Assembly (NCBI GenBank): GCA_047975765.1
Contig: JBKEEF010000012.1
Span: 62,001-126,000 of the forward strand
DNA length: 64,000 nt
Origin: JAQWBS01 sp047975765
Lineage (GTDB): Bacteria; Pseudomonadota; Alphaproteobacteria; RF32; CAG-239
Reading direction: 5' to 3'
The notes beneath the pieces are model-generated. The model made no database searches and was not told where the DNA came from. It worked only from the letters and a program-made list of their open reading frames with translations. The translations under genes were made by a program, and so were the position numbers. Below are positions 33,085 to 42,540 of the stretch, piece by piece (positions within the stretch are counted from its first letter, which is position 1; each line of letters begins with the position of its first letter).

Positions 33085-35262
33085 TTAGTTATTCTTACTC
33101 AATTCTTCAATCACTTCTCTTTTCAAACTTACGTTATCTGTTTTGCCTGTTGCAAATACAGGAATATGATCTTTGAAAAGAATTGTTCTTGGCAAATAGA
33201 GTTCAGACATACTATTTTTCTTGATATATTCATGGATTTTAGATTGTGTAACATCTTTGTTATTTGTTACCAAAACAATCTGTTCACCCTTGCTTTCGTG
33301 AGGAATTGAAACAACACCATAGTTATATTCATCTCCACCTTCACCTTTGTAAGCACTGCGAACCAATTCATCAACAGCATTCAAAGAAACCATTTCGCCG
33401 CCAATTTTGGCAAAACGTTTGATTCTGTCTTTGATGTAGAAGAAACCAATTTCATCCATTTCAACCACATCACCAGTGTTATACCAACCATTTTTAAGTG
33501 GAACTAAGACTCCTGGTTTGTCAGAAAGATAATACCCCAACATCACGTTTGGACCTTTAACATGGAGTTCACCACCTTTTTCAATTCCCTCAACTGGAAC
33601 AATTTTATATTCCATTCCAGGAAGAAGTTTTCCAATTGAACCAAAATGGTTGAAAATTCTATTGTTTGCAGTAACGACAGGGGAACATTCTGTACTTCCA
33701 TAAGCTTCCATAACGCGAATACCCAATCTTTCCATCCACATATCTCTAGTGTCGCTCTTAACAGCTTCTGCACCCGCAAACATGAAACGAATATTATGAA
33801 AATCCATTGGGTGAGCAATTCTTGCATAGCCACGGAAGAATGTATCCGTTCCAAACATAATTGTTGCACCAATTTCATAAACGATTTCTGCAACAACACG
33901 GTAGTGCAATGGAGAAGGATACAAGAATAATTTAGCCCCTTCAAAAAGTGGGAAAATTGTTCCAATTGTCAAACCAAAGCTATGGAACATCGGCAATGCA
34001 TTAAACACCACATCTTGAATATTGATTGTTTCAATTGCTGAAACTTGTTTAATATTTGAAATGAGGTTCGCATGGCTCAAAACAACTGCTTTTGGTGTCC
34101 CTTCAGAACCAGATGTGAACAAGATAACAGCTTTCTTATCGCCACCATCTCTGTGTGGAACTCTTTTGAGCTTATATCTAATCAATGCACCAAGTTTTTG
34201 TTTCAAACTAATTTCTTTAGCCAATGATTCCAAGTAAACAACTTCGAATCCGTTTTCTTTCAATACTTTTACTTCTTCTTCAAGCTTAGCTTGTCTCACA
34301 AAATTGAGCGATGTAACAACCTTTTTCACAACAGCCGTTTTGCACATTGAAACTAAGTTTGTCGCACCCGTTGAGAAATTGAGCATAACAGGAACACGTT
34401 CATAAGCTGAAAGTCCAAAGAAAGTGCAAACAGTTGCAATTGCATTTGGCATTAAGACACCGACATTTTCAAAATGAGCTGTTCTTTTTTGAAAATATTT
34501 TCCCAAAACAAAAGACTTTATCATAATGTCTTTATAAGAATTTGGTTCTCTTTTAATGTCCTCAACAAACTTAGGTCTTCCTGTGATAAATCCTTGTTTA
34601 GAGTGAATTTTTGAAGCTTTCATCAATTGACCAAACAGAGAAATATTCGGATTATACATTGATTCGAAATGCATTTCTCTGAGAATGGTGTAAACCTCAT
34701 TACTAATGTGGTCACGTTGACGACGCAAATTATCTTTCAATTTGAACTTACGAGGAGCTCCAACTCTTACCATAACTCTCGGAAGCGGACGGTGAGGAAT
34801 TTTTCCTTTTGTTTTTGAAAAATAACTATATTGAAGACCACTAATCCAAATCGGAATCAAAGGTGCACCAGATTTATCAGCAACCAAACCAGGAGCTTCA
34901 TAAATTTTCATCAAGCCACCATTTTCAGTGATTCTTCCTTCTGCAAAAATCATACAAAGGCGACCATTGTCAACTTTCGCGATAAGTTCTTTAATATCTG
35001 CTGGTTCAATTGGGTTAAACGGCATAATGTCTGCAGTTTTCATAAAAAATCTAATCCACTTATTGCGGAAAAGGTGACCGTTTAATGCAAAAACAGGATT
35101 TCCCGGAAGAAAAGCAAAAAGAATGAGTGGATCGAGATAGGAAACGTGATTAGAAACATAGACACCTTTATTAGGCAATTTATTTTCACTAAAATTTACA
35201 GTACATCTAATTTTGAATGTTCTAAACACAACTCTTAAACAAAATCTAACAAAGTTCCTCAA
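33085..35262 (-). CDS. aas: Bifunctional acyltransferase / acyl-ACP (acyl-CoA) ligase, Aas-like
   Basis: A 725-residue fusion. Residues ~1-200 are a PlsC-type acyltransferase with the HX4D motif in SNHVSYLDPL and the FAEGRIT motif. Residues ~240-725 are an AMP-forming ligase with ILFTSGSEGTPKAVVLSH, MEAYGSTECSP and the YNTGDVVEMDEIGFFYIKDRIKRF A8 region. It lacks the MFS domain of some relatives. It should activate exogenous fatty acids and transfer them to lysophospholipids, repairing or scavenging membrane lipids. It is divergent from a FadL-type transporter gene, which fits fatty-acid uptake. Confidence 0.92.
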   Translation of the reverse strand: MRNFVRFCLRVVFRTFKIRCTVNFSENKLPNKGVYVSNHVSYLDPLILFAFLPGNPVFALNGHLFRNKWIRFFMKTADIMPFNPIEPADIKELIAKVDNGRLCMIFAEGRITENGGLMKIYEAPGLVADKSGAPLIPIWISGLQYSYFSKTKGKIPHRPLPRVMVRVGAPRKFKLKDNLRRQRDHISNEVYTILREMHFESMYNPNISLFGQLMKASKIHSKQGFITGRPKFVEDIKREPNSYKDIMIKSFVLGKYFQKRTAHFENVGVLMPNAIATVCTFFGLSAYERVPVMLNFSTGATNLVSMCKTAVVKKVVTSLNFVRQAKLEEEVKVLKENGFEVVYLESLAKEISLKQKLGALIRYKLKRVPHRDGGDKKAVILFTSGSEGTPKAVVLSHANLISNIKQVSAIETINIQDVVFNALPMFHSFGLTIGTIFPLFEGAKLFLYPSPLHYRVVAEIVYEIGATIMFGTDTFFRGYARIAHPMDFHNIRFMFAGAEAVKSDTRDMWMERLGIRVMEAYGSTECSPVVTANNRIFNHFGSIGKLLPGMEYKIVPVEGIEKGGELHVKGPNVMLGYYLSDKPGVLVPLKNGWYNTGDVVEMDEIGFFYIKDRIKRFAKIGGEMVSLNAVDELVRSAYKGEGGDEYNYGVVSIPHESKGEQIVLVTNNKDVTQSKIHEYIKKNSMSELYLPRTILFKDHIPVFATGKTDNVSLKREVIEELSKNN

Positions 35263-35397
35263 AATTCATATCTCCATAGTTGAATAATAGACGAAATTTA
35301 ATACTTTTGATATGTTTTTGTAAAGGTATATTTTCGATTAGTTAACAGTTTGTTAAACTTTACCCTATGGGTATATAGACTATCCTATTGAATATAT

Positions 35398-35423
35398 ATA
35401 AAAAAACCTCTTTTATCCAGAGG
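35398..35423 (-). terminator. Terminator-like hairpin in the leader of aas
   Basis: On the minus strand CCTCT (35423-35419) and AGAGG (35411-35407) form a stem with a 7-nt loop, followed by seven T. It lies 136 nt before the aas start, oriented toward it, so it may be an attenuator or the end of a short RNA. The inverted repeat TTAACA-GTT-TGTTAA at 35342-35356 could be an operator for the same promoter. The rest of 35263-35546 shows no gene. Confidence 0.5.
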
Positions 35424-35546
35424 CAAATTAAATTGATATTGAATCTTAAATTTAAATACACTAATAGTTTTCTGTAACATATTGTCATAAAATGTTATCA
35501 AAAAGGCGGTATGTTGCTCTTGGATTAACTATAAAAGTGAAAACTA

Positions 35547-36782
35547 ATGAAAAAAAAGATACTAACCTTAACAGCACTCAGTGCTATTCTTGTTGCCTCA
35601 AATGCTCATGCATCTGGCTTTCATCTTAAAGAACAATCAGTTTCAGGTTTAGGAACAGCATTTGCGGGTTCATCTTCAGGTGGTCAAGACATTTCTGCGT
35701 CTTATTTCAACCCTGCAGTATTAACAAGATATAAAGGATCTCAAATTGTTTTCGGTGCAACTTATGTTGCCCCAACAGCAAAGCTTAAATATGCAAGATC
35801 AACAGCTGCACCAGCTCAAGTAGATGGTCCATCAAGTGATGTGGTAAGCAATGCTGTTGTTCCAAATTTTTATGCTTCTAAACAACTAAATGACGACATT
35901 TTTCTTGGAATTTCTTTCAACGCACCTTTTGGTTTGGTCACAAAATATGATGATAACTGGGCTGGTCGTGACCATGGCACATTGTCTGATTTAAAAACCT
36001 ACACAATGACTCCAATGCTTGCTTATAAAATGGATGATAAAATGTCTGTGGGTGTTGGTGCTCAAATTCAACACGTTAAAGCAAGATTGAGAAATGGTGT
36101 TGTTGCAGGACAAGGACAAGCTGTATTAGAGGGTGATACAACTGATGCAGGATATGTTTTTGGTGCACAATATGAATGGCGAAAAGACACACGTTTTGGT
36201 GCCGGTTATAGAAGTCGTATTCACCACAAACTCAAAGGTGACATTGACCTTACAAATGTTACACCTATGCCAGCAATGAATGGCTCATACCCAATCAATG
36301 CAGAATTAACAACACCTGCAGTTGCCAGCTTTGGTATCACACATGACCTCAATGAAAAAGTGTCTTTGATGGCTGAATTTCAAAGAACATATTGGAGTGT
36401 CTTTGATGAACTTCGCATTAAAGGTGTTCCTGGAGGCGACAGTGTAACTCCTGAAAAATGGAAAAATACAAATTTCTACTCTATCGGTGCTTCATATCAA
36501 TTAAACGATGAGTGGAAGCTTCGTGGTGGTCTTGGTTTCGATAAATCTGCAGTTAAAAAAGAATATCGCACTCCAAGAATTCCTGATTCAAATCGTAACT
36601 GGTATTCACTTGGTGCTCAATATAAACCAAATGAAAAGATGGCGATTGATATGGGTTATACTTTCATCAGAGCTGCTGACGGAGCTAAAATCAATTTAGC
36701 TAATAAGGTAGGCGGTTCTTTGCAAGCTGACTATAAATCTTACGTTCACATCATTGGTGTAGGCGTAACTTATAACTTCTAA
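35547..36782 (+). CDS. fadL: OmpP1/FadL family outer membrane transporter
   Basis: A 411-residue protein. The signal peptide is residues 1-22 (ending ASNAHAS). The mature N-terminus GFHLKEQSVSGLGTAFAGSS is the FadL hatch motif, followed by DISASYFNPAVLTRY, which is conserved. A 14-strand barrel follows, ending GVGVTYNF, the aromatic C-terminus needed for barrel insertion. It takes up long-chain fatty acids or other hydrophobic compounds. The neighbouring Aas enzyme would activate them. The symbol names the family, not the exact substrate. Confidence 0.9.
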   Translation: MKKKILTLTALSAILVASNAHASGFHLKEQSVSGLGTAFAGSSSGGQDISASYFNPAVLTRYKGSQIVFGATYVAPTAKLKYARSTAAPAQVDGPSSDVVSNAVVPNFYASKQLNDDIFLGISFNAPFGLVTKYDDNWAGRDHGTLSDLKTYTMTPMLAYKMDDKMSVGVGAQIQHVKARLRNGVVAGQGQAVLEGDTTDAGYVFGAQYEWRKDTRFGAGYRSRIHHKLKGDIDLTNVTPMPAMNGSYPINAELTTPAVASFGITHDLNEKVSLMAEFQRTYWSVFDELRIKGVPGGDSVTPEKWKNTNFYSIGASYQLNDEWKLRGGLGFDKSAVKKEYRTPRIPDSNRNWYSLGAQYKPNEKMAIDMGYTFIRAADGAKINLANKVGGSLQADYKSYVHIIGVGVTYNF

Positions 36783-36800
36783 GAAGTTAAAACTCAGAGA

Positions 36801-36843
36801 AAAGCTAGGATAGAAATATCTTAGCTTTTTTTTGTTGAAGATA
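36801..36843 (+). terminator. Terminator after fadL
   Basis: AAAGCTA (36801-36807) pairs with TAGCTTT (36832-36838) around an AT-rich extension, followed by T8. Confidence 0.75.
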
Positions 36844-36884
36844 TTTTAACTCCTCTAATATAGAATAGAATAAAGGAGAAAAAA

Positions 36885-38171
36885 ATGAAAATAGTTGGTG
36901 TGATGACAGGAAATTCCCTAGATGCTGTTGATGTTGTTTTGACAGAATTTGAGCAAGACAATATGAAAGACATTGCCTATTTTTCAAAATCATACCCTGA
37001 ATCACTAAGAAATAATTTTCTCTCTCTTCGAAAAAAAATTAAGGAATCTGGTTTTAGAAATGTTATTAAAACAATAGATTTTGAGTCTACTGTTCAAACT
37101 TATACTGAACTCGTTGCCCAAACTGTGAACGAGCTTTTAAAAGATTATGATAAGAAAGAAATTGCGGCTATTGGATTTCACGGACAAACCTTAGACCACT
37201 TTCCCCCTTCTATTGCAGGACATAAAAAACCATATACACTCCAAGTGGGAGATGCTCTTCTCTTGGCTACTCTGACACAAATTCCAGTAATTTATGATTT
37301 TCGCTCTGATGATATGATGGCTGGTGGTGAAGGCGCACCTCTTGCACCAATGCACAATTTTCACATTGCTAAAAACTTTCAAAATAAGAATATTTTCCCC
37401 GTTGCTTTTTGTAATGCAGGAAACACTGGAAATATTTCTATCATTTCTCAAAACTCAAAAAATGAAACCAATGTATTAGGTTGGGATATTGGACCTTTCA
37501 ATCACTATACTGATTATCTTGTTCGAAAATTCAAAGGAGAATCCTGCGACTTTGGTGGTAAATTTGGAGAAAAAGGTGAAATTTCCCTCGAAATTTTAGA
37601 ATATTTATTTGATAATGTTGCAATCAATGCAGAAGGTGAAAATTTTTATCTACAATCTCCTCCAAAATCCTCCGATCCGAGTTGGTATAAACTATTGGAC
37701 ATATTAAATTGTGAAGAACATCTTTTCTATGATGTTTTAAGAACTGTGGAATATTTGAGTACATATAGCTTTGTTTATAATCTTAAATATATTTCCGAAG
37801 ATGTCCAAATGCCAAAATATTTTCTCTTATTTGGTGGTGGTTGGAAAAATCCAATTTGTTTTTCAGATTTCAAAGCTATCTTTGAAAATAAAATGCCTCT
37901 TCTAGAAAAACATAGAAAAATTTTTGAAAAAATTTTTAATAGATTTGAAAAAAAACCAATCATTGCTTGGGCAGATGACTATGGATATAGTGGTGAATTT
38001 ATGGAAGCTCGAATTTTTGCCGATTTAGCTTATTGTAAAATCAAGAATATTCTGTTCACAACACCAGAAATCACTAATTGCAAAAGTCCGACAATTTGTG
38101 GAATATGGGCATATCCTAATGATGAACACAAAAAACACGCACTTATTAGCAGAATTGCTTTAGAACAATAA
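36885..38171 (+). CDS. anmK: Anhydro-N-acetylmuramic acid kinase, divergent
   Basis: A 428-residue protein of the AnmK family. The usual opening GTSLDG is replaced by VMTGNSLDAVDVVLTEF. FHGQTL-HFPP, YTLQVGDALLLATLTQIPVIYDFRSDDMMAGGEGAPLAPMHN and LLFGGGWKNP are clear family motifs. The enzyme phosphorylates and opens anhydroMurNAc in cell wall recycling. It is longer than E. coli AnmK (about 370 residues), with extra length in the middle and end. GGAG precedes the start by 8 nt. Whether the altered loop affects activity is not known. Confidence 0.85.
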   Translation: MKIVGVMTGNSLDAVDVVLTEFEQDNMKDIAYFSKSYPESLRNNFLSLRKKIKESGFRNVIKTIDFESTVQTYTELVAQTVNELLKDYDKKEIAAIGFHGQTLDHFPPSIAGHKKPYTLQVGDALLLATLTQIPVIYDFRSDDMMAGGEGAPLAPMHNFHIAKNFQNKNIFPVAFCNAGNTGNISIISQNSKNETNVLGWDIGPFNHYTDYLVRKFKGESCDFGGKFGEKGEISLEILEYLFDNVAINAEGENFYLQSPPKSSDPSWYKLLDILNCEEHLFYDVLRTVEYLSTYSFVYNLKYISEDVQMPKYFLLFGGGWKNPICFSDFKAIFENKMPLLEKHRKIFEKIFNRFEKKPIIAWADDYGYSGEFMEARIFADLAYCKIKNILFTTPEITNCKSPTICGIWAYPNDEHKKHALISRIALEQ

Positions 38172-38199
38172 AAAAAACTCTTCGTTTTGAAGAGCTTTT
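38171..38199. terminator. Bidirectional terminator between anmK and bamE
   Basis: CTCTTC (38178-38183) pairs with GAAGAG (38189-38194), flanked by A and T runs on both sides. It serves the two convergent genes. Confidence 0.75.
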
Positions 38200-38204
38200 A
38201 AAAA

Positions 38205-38669
38205 TTACATTGGAGCGCCGGAGCTTCCCATTCCAACTGGACTATATTGATTTACCCCACCGAAATATTGTTCAAAGAAACCAAGCTCTTTACCTACATC
38301 TGGTGTATAAGCACTACTAATTTTGATGTCTTTACCATTTTGAAGATCAAGTTTTCTGATACCACTTACCTGACCATAATCGTCAAATTTCAAGAGTAAT
38401 ATATTCCTTTTAAGTTCTGTTGGACGCATAAAAGCAATTTGCTCAACTTCTGAAGACATGTAAAGCCAAGTATTTTTATCCAGAGAGATAACATTTGAAG
38501 GTGCTCCAAGCAAGCTGATAACCTCTTGCTGAGACAATCCTTTTTCAAGTTTTGCAACTCTTTCAGGTGTTGGCATGTTCCCATTATAAGTCGTGAACCA
38601 CTCCTTTGAACAGCCTGTTGTCATTGTTAAGACAAGTAGTCCTGATAATATTACTTTGTTTATTGACAT
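38205..38669 (-). CDS. bamE: Outer membrane assembly lipoprotein BamE (OmlA/SmpA)
   Basis: A 154-residue lipoprotein. The start is the ATG at 38669 with AGGATGAGAG upstream. The lipobox region LTMTTGC places the lipidated Cys near residue 20. The BamE pattern is LEKGLSQQEVISLLGAPS, followed by NTWLYMSSE and the FDDYGQVSGI strand. It supports the Bam complex that inserts beta-barrels such as the FadL, porin and autotransporter proteins here. It is divergent from yceD, the order common in Alphaproteobacteria. The C-terminal ~35 residues, Gly/Ser-rich, extend the core domain. Confidence 0.9.
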   Translation of the reverse strand: MSINKVILSGLLVLTMTTGCSKEWFTTYNGNMPTPERVAKLEKGLSQQEVISLLGAPSNVISLDKNTWLYMSSEVEQIAFMRPTELKRNILLLKFDDYGQVSGIRKLDLQNGKDIKISSAYTPDVGKELGFFEQYFGGVNQYSPVGMGSSGAPM

Positions 38670-38726
38670 TCTCTCATCCTTACCATTATATAAATCTAAG
38701 AAATATATAACATAAGGAAAAGATAT

Positions 38727-39239
38727 ATGCAAAAAGATTTTTCATATCCCCTACTCGTTGCAGATTTGCCTAACGTCGAAAATAAATATAGTCTATGTGC
38801 AACAGAGGAAAATCTGGAGTATATTAAAGAAGTGCTAGGTGTTGAAAAAGTGAGAAGTTTTTCAACAGAAATCAAAGTCAAACTGAGCCATAAGAGTGGC
38901 ATCATGAAAGTTCGTGGCACCGTTGATGCAGAACTTGACCTTGAAAGTGTTATAAGCTTAAAACCTTTCACAAAAAAATATCACCAAAATTTTGAGGTAG
39001 ACTATGATATTAATGCAACTCAAGAAAATTTAGATGGTGCCAAATTTGGTCTTGATGACAAAGTTTATGATACTATTCAAAATGGAAAAATCGACCTTGT
39101 AGACATTGCCATAGAACATCTAGCTCTTGGAATTGAAGACTATCCACGCAAAGATGGTGAAACATTTTCTTTTAAAAGTGAGTTCACTGAAGAAGAAAAA
39201 CCAAATCCATTTGCGGTTTTATCTGCTTTGAAAAAATAG
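38727..39239 (+). CDS. yceD: YceD / DUF177 family protein
   Basis: A 170-residue protein. The pattern of GVEKVRSFSTEIKVKLS, VRGTVDAELDLESVISLKPF and later DLVDIAIEHLALGIEDYPRKDG belongs to DUF177/YceD, although the central Cys pair of many members is absent. The family is found next to rpmF and is thought to take part in 23S rRNA or ribosome metabolism. It opens the lipid-ribosome block. AAGGAAAAG lies before the ATG. Confidence 0.88.
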   Translation: MQKDFSYPLLVADLPNVENKYSLCATEENLEYIKEVLGVEKVRSFSTEIKVKLSHKSGIMKVRGTVDAELDLESVISLKPFTKKYHQNFEVDYDINATQENLDGAKFGLDDKVYDTIQNGKIDLVDIAIEHLALGIEDYPRKDGETFSFKSEFTEEEKPNPFAVLSALKK

Positions 39240-39407
39240 TTTAAATTTTATGAAAAAAAGACTTGCCAATAAGTCAAAAATTCTATAAAATTCAATAAAC
39301 TTTGAGTAGAGGTATTAATTATTTTTATTTAGTTGCTTTTTAAAACTAGATGATGTATTAATGCGTCTGAAATTTGTATATGTAACTGTTAAAAAGAGTA
39401 TAAGAAG

Positions 39408-39596
39408 ATGGCTACACCTAAGAAGAAAACTTCTAAATCACGTCGCGACATGCGCCGTTCACACCACGCTTTGGGTGGAAATTCATATCATGAATGTCCA
39501 AATTGTGGAGAATTGAAAGCCCCTCACAATGTTTGTGCAGCTTGCGGACATTATGATGGCAAGGAAGTTGTTGCTAAAAAAACAACTGAAGAATAA
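39408..39596 (+). CDS. rpmF: 50S ribosomal protein L32
   Basis: A 62-residue protein beginning ATPKKKTSKSRRDMRRSHHAL, the conserved L32 start. It has the zinc-type CPNCGE ... CAACGHYDGKEV form, with four Cys. AAGAAG lies just before the ATG. The 168 nt upstream separates it from yceD and may hold its own promoter. Confidence 0.98.
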   Translation: MATPKKKTSKSRRDMRRSHHALGGNSYHECPNCGELKAPHNVCAACGHYDGKEVVAKKTTEE

Positions 39597-39617
39597 TAAA
39601 ACTTTATATGGAGCAGG

Positions 39618-40673
39618 TTGATTTTGTCTGATAATCTGGTCATATCAATAGACGCTATGGGGGGAGATAATTCCCCCCGAGTAGTGATTGAAGGGTTAGC
39701 GATTGCTGCCCAGAAGAATCCTGACGTTAAGTTCTTACTTTTCGGCGATGAAGGAAAAGTGAATGAAATTCTTAAAGAATTTCCCGACCTTCAACAAGTC
39801 TGTGAAGTTCGCCATTCCTCAGATGTTGTCTCAAACGACGACAAACCATCCCAAGTCATTAGAAACCGTAATACAAGTATGTTTATGGCAATTTCGGCTG
39901 TAAAGTCGGGGGAAGCCAAGGCTATTGTTTCTGCGGGAAATACTGGTGCTTTGATGGCGATTTCAAAACTTACACTGAAGACAATTCAAAAGATTCACCG
40001 TCCAGCTATTGTTAGTATGATGCCACATAGAAATGGCAACTACATCATGCTTGACCTCGGTGCCAACACTGAATGTGATGCCATCAACTTAGCAGAATTT
40101 GCTTTGATGGGAAATGTTGTTGCAAAAACAACGCTTGGCATTGAAAAACCTAAAGTCGCTCTCCTCAATATTGGGGCTGAAGAGATGAAAGGTAAAGACG
40201 AAATTAAAGAAGCTGCCCAAATCATTAAAAATTCTAGACTCGACTTGAACTTCATTGGCTATATTGAACCACACCAAATTGGTGAGGGTGTTGCTGATGT
40301 TATTGTTGCTGATGGATTTACTGGTAACATTGCCCTCAAAACAACTGAAGGCACAGCGAAGCTCTTTATGAGAATCCTCAAAGACCGTGTTAAAAAATCT
40401 ATCTTCGCAAAAATCGGTGTTTTATTTATGCTTGGTGTTATCTTCAAAGTGAAGAAAATTCTTGATCCAAGACTTTATAATGGCGCAATGTTTGTTGGAC
40501 TTAACGGTCTCTCAATTAAAAGTCATGGTGGCACAGATGCTCTGGGCTATTATGTTGCTGTTAATAATGCCATTAAAATGGTCAGACATGATTTTGTTGC
40601 AACAATTAAATCTGAAATTGAAAAAGTTGACCTAGAAGAACTCTCTCAGGAAATTATCTATGACTCATATTAG
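39618..40673 (+). CDS. plsX: Phosphate acyltransferase PlsX
   Basis: A 351-residue protein. SIDAMGGDNSPRVVIEG, the SAGNTGALMAIS loop and the final GTDALGYYVAVNNAIKM region are PlsX signatures. It makes acyl-phosphate from acyl-ACP for phospholipid synthesis. The start is TTG (39618 or 39624) after GGAGCAGG; no ATG is suitably placed. It overlaps fabH by 14 nt. Confidence 0.97.
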   Translation: MILSDNLVISIDAMGGDNSPRVVIEGLAIAAQKNPDVKFLLFGDEGKVNEILKEFPDLQQVCEVRHSSDVVSNDDKPSQVIRNRNTSMFMAISAVKSGEAKAIVSAGNTGALMAISKLTLKTIQKIHRPAIVSMMPHRNGNYIMLDLGANTECDAINLAEFALMGNVVAKTTLGIEKPKVALLNIGAEEMKGKDEIKEAAQIIKNSRLDLNFIGYIEPHQIGEGVADVIVADGFTGNIALKTTEGTAKLFMRILKDRVKKSIFAKIGVLFMLGVIFKVKKILDPRLYNGAMFVGLNGLSIKSHGGTDALGYYVAVNNAIKMVRHDFVATIKSEIEKVDLEELSQEIIYDSY

Positions 40674-41640
40674 ATCAGAAATTATTGGATGTGGACATTA
40701 TCTACCATCCAAGATTTTGACCAATGACGACTTGTCAAAAATTGTTGAAACAAGCGATGAATGGATTTCTGAACGTACAGGAATTAGAGCTAGACATGTT
40801 GTTGCAGAAGGTGAAAGCACTTCTGACCTTTGTTTTAATGCCGCACAAAACGCTCTGAAGCATGCGAATGTTGATGCTAGTGAAATTGACTTAGTGATTG
40901 TTGCAACAATCACACCAGACAACCTCACACCTGCTGTTGCAACAAAAGTTTCTGCAAGACTCGGTGTTCCTGCAGGTAAGCCTGCTTTTGATATTTCTGC
41001 AGCTTGCTCTGGTTTTGTTTATGCAATGACATTAGCTGATAATATGATTCGCCTTGGACAAGTTAAAAAAGCTATTATTATTGGTGCTGAAAGCCTTTCA
41101 AGAATCACAGATTGGACAGACAGAAATACTTGTATTTTGTTTGGTGACGGAGCTGGAGCTGTCGTTTTACAAGCTCGCGAAGGTAAAGGAACAATCGAAG
41201 ATACAGGTGTTTTAGCAACTAAAATATATTCAGATGGAAATTATTACGAATCGCTCAAAACAACGGGCGGACCTTCTACAACTCAATCCACTGGCTTCCT
41301 TTGGATGAATGGAAAAGAAGTCTTCAAATATGCAATTCCAGCAATGGCAAGTAGTATTGAAGCAATTGTAGAAGAAACAAAAATCACTTTGGATGATATT
41401 GATTGGGTTATTCCACATCAAGCAAACATCAGAATTATTGATGGAGTCGCTAAAAAACTTGAAATTGACAACAGCAAAGTAATTGTTACTGTTGCGAATC
41501 AAGGAAACACTTCAGCCGCAACAATTCCTCTTGCTTTGTCAGAGAGTGTTGCATCAGGTAAAATCAAAAAAGGTGACCTAGTCGTTTTAACAGCTATGGG
41601 TGCTGGATTTACTTGGGGCGGAGCCTTAGTTAGATTCTAA
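40660..41640 (+). CDS. fabH: 3-oxoacyl-ACP synthase III (FabH)
   Basis: A 326-residue protein. The catalytic Cys116 lies in DISAACSGF, His in IPHQANIRII and Asn in VANQGNTSAA. The dimer-loop TGIRARHV and the final GAGFTWGGALVRF are typical. It starts fatty acid synthesis by condensing acetyl-CoA with malonyl-ACP. It overlaps plsX by 14 nt. Confidence 0.98.
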   Translation: MTHIRSEIIGCGHYLPSKILTNDDLSKIVETSDEWISERTGIRARHVVAEGESTSDLCFNAAQNALKHANVDASEIDLVIVATITPDNLTPAVATKVSARLGVPAGKPAFDISAACSGFVYAMTLADNMIRLGQVKKAIIIGAESLSRITDWTDRNTCILFGDGAGAVVLQAREGKGTIEDTGVLATKIYSDGNYYESLKTTGGPSTTQSTGFLWMNGKEVFKYAIPAMASSIEAIVEETKITLDDIDWVIPHQANIRIIDGVAKKLEIDNSKVIVTVANQGNTSAATIPLALSESVASGKIKKGDLVVLTAMGAGFTWGGALVRF

Positions 41641-41740
41641 TTTTTTTTGAACAACTTATTTTGAGACTTGTTTTTAGTTCCAGAATATTGTAGGTTCTAC
41701 TTGTAATATTATATAGTTTATGAAGATTAGAGGAGATAAA

Positions 41741-42025
41741 ATGAAAACCGTTACTCGTGCAGACATAACAGAAGTTATCTGCAAAGAAGTTGGCCTATCT
41801 AGAAAAGATGCTAGCGATATTTTAGATAACGTATTAGATGAAATTGTACAAGAACTTGCGACTGGAAATGATGTTAAATTATCATCATTCGGAACCTTTT
41901 CTTTGAGAGATAAAAAGGCAAGAATTGGTAGAAACCCTAAGACGGGAATTGAAGCTGAAATTTCATCACGTAGAGTAATCTCTTTCAAACCTTCTCAAAC
42001 GATGAGAAAAATTATCAACGCATAA
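41741..42025 (+). CDS. ihfA: Integration host factor subunit alpha
   Basis: A 94-residue protein started at the ATG at 41741, preceded by AGAGGAGA; an upstream TTG-like frame would add an odd tail. The HU/IHF fold shows TRADITEVICKEVGLSRKDA, VKLSSFGTFSLRDKKARIGRNPKTG (the DNA-binding arm with the Pro) and ISSRRVISFKPSQ. It bends DNA in replication, recombination and transcription. In Alphaproteobacteria it follows fabH and precedes the merR gene, as here. Confidence 0.96.
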   Translation: MKTVTRADITEVICKEVGLSRKDASDILDNVLDEIVQELATGNDVKLSSFGTFSLRDKKARIGRNPKTGIEAEISSRRVISFKPSQTMRKIINA

Positions 42026-42039
42026 GAGAAAGAAAAGAC

Positions 42040-42444
42040 ATGGTTGTAAATAAACCGAAATCAGCTTTTAGGACTATTTCGGAAGTTGCAGAGGAACTAG
42101 GTGTTGCAACACATGTTTTGAGGTTTTGGGAAAGCAAATTTTCTCAAATTAAACCAATGAAAAGGAACGGTGGTCGCCGTTACTATCGCCCTGATGATGT
42201 TGAGCTTTTGAGCAAGATTAAATTTTATCTTTATGACGAAAGATATACAATTGAAGGCGTTCAAATCCTTATCAAAGAAAAAGGTATCAAGGCTCTTATT
42301 GGTGAAGATATTCAAAAAGATTTAATAGATATGATTGAAGAAAAAACAGAACTTGACGACAATAGTCGAAAGGTTCTGTGTTTTCTTTCTTCTGAGCTTA
42401 AAACTCTCAAAAATAAGCTCGAAAACTTGCTTAAGGCAATCTAA
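42040..42444 (+). CDS. MerR family transcriptional regulator
   Basis: A 134-residue protein. FRTISEVAEELGVATHVLRFWESKFSQIKP is the winged helix of the MerR family, followed by GGRRYYRPDDVELLSKIKFYLYDERYTIEGVQ. The C-terminal half is a dimerising helix without metal-binding Cys. It lies 14 nt after ihfA, the usual place in alphaproteobacteria. The ligand is unknown. Confidence 0.9.
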   Translation: MVVNKPKSAFRTISEVAEELGVATHVLRFWESKFSQIKPMKRNGGRRYYRPDDVELLSKIKFYLYDERYTIEGVQILIKEKGIKALIGEDIQKDLIDMIEEKTELDDNSRKVLCFLSSELKTLKNKLENLLKAI

Positions 42445-42540
42445 ATAAATCAGATTTCTCTGGTTTATTTTTTTATTTACGTTTTATAAAGACAATAAGG
42501 TGTATGATTTAGCCCTTAGTTAGTCTTGAAAAAAAACATA

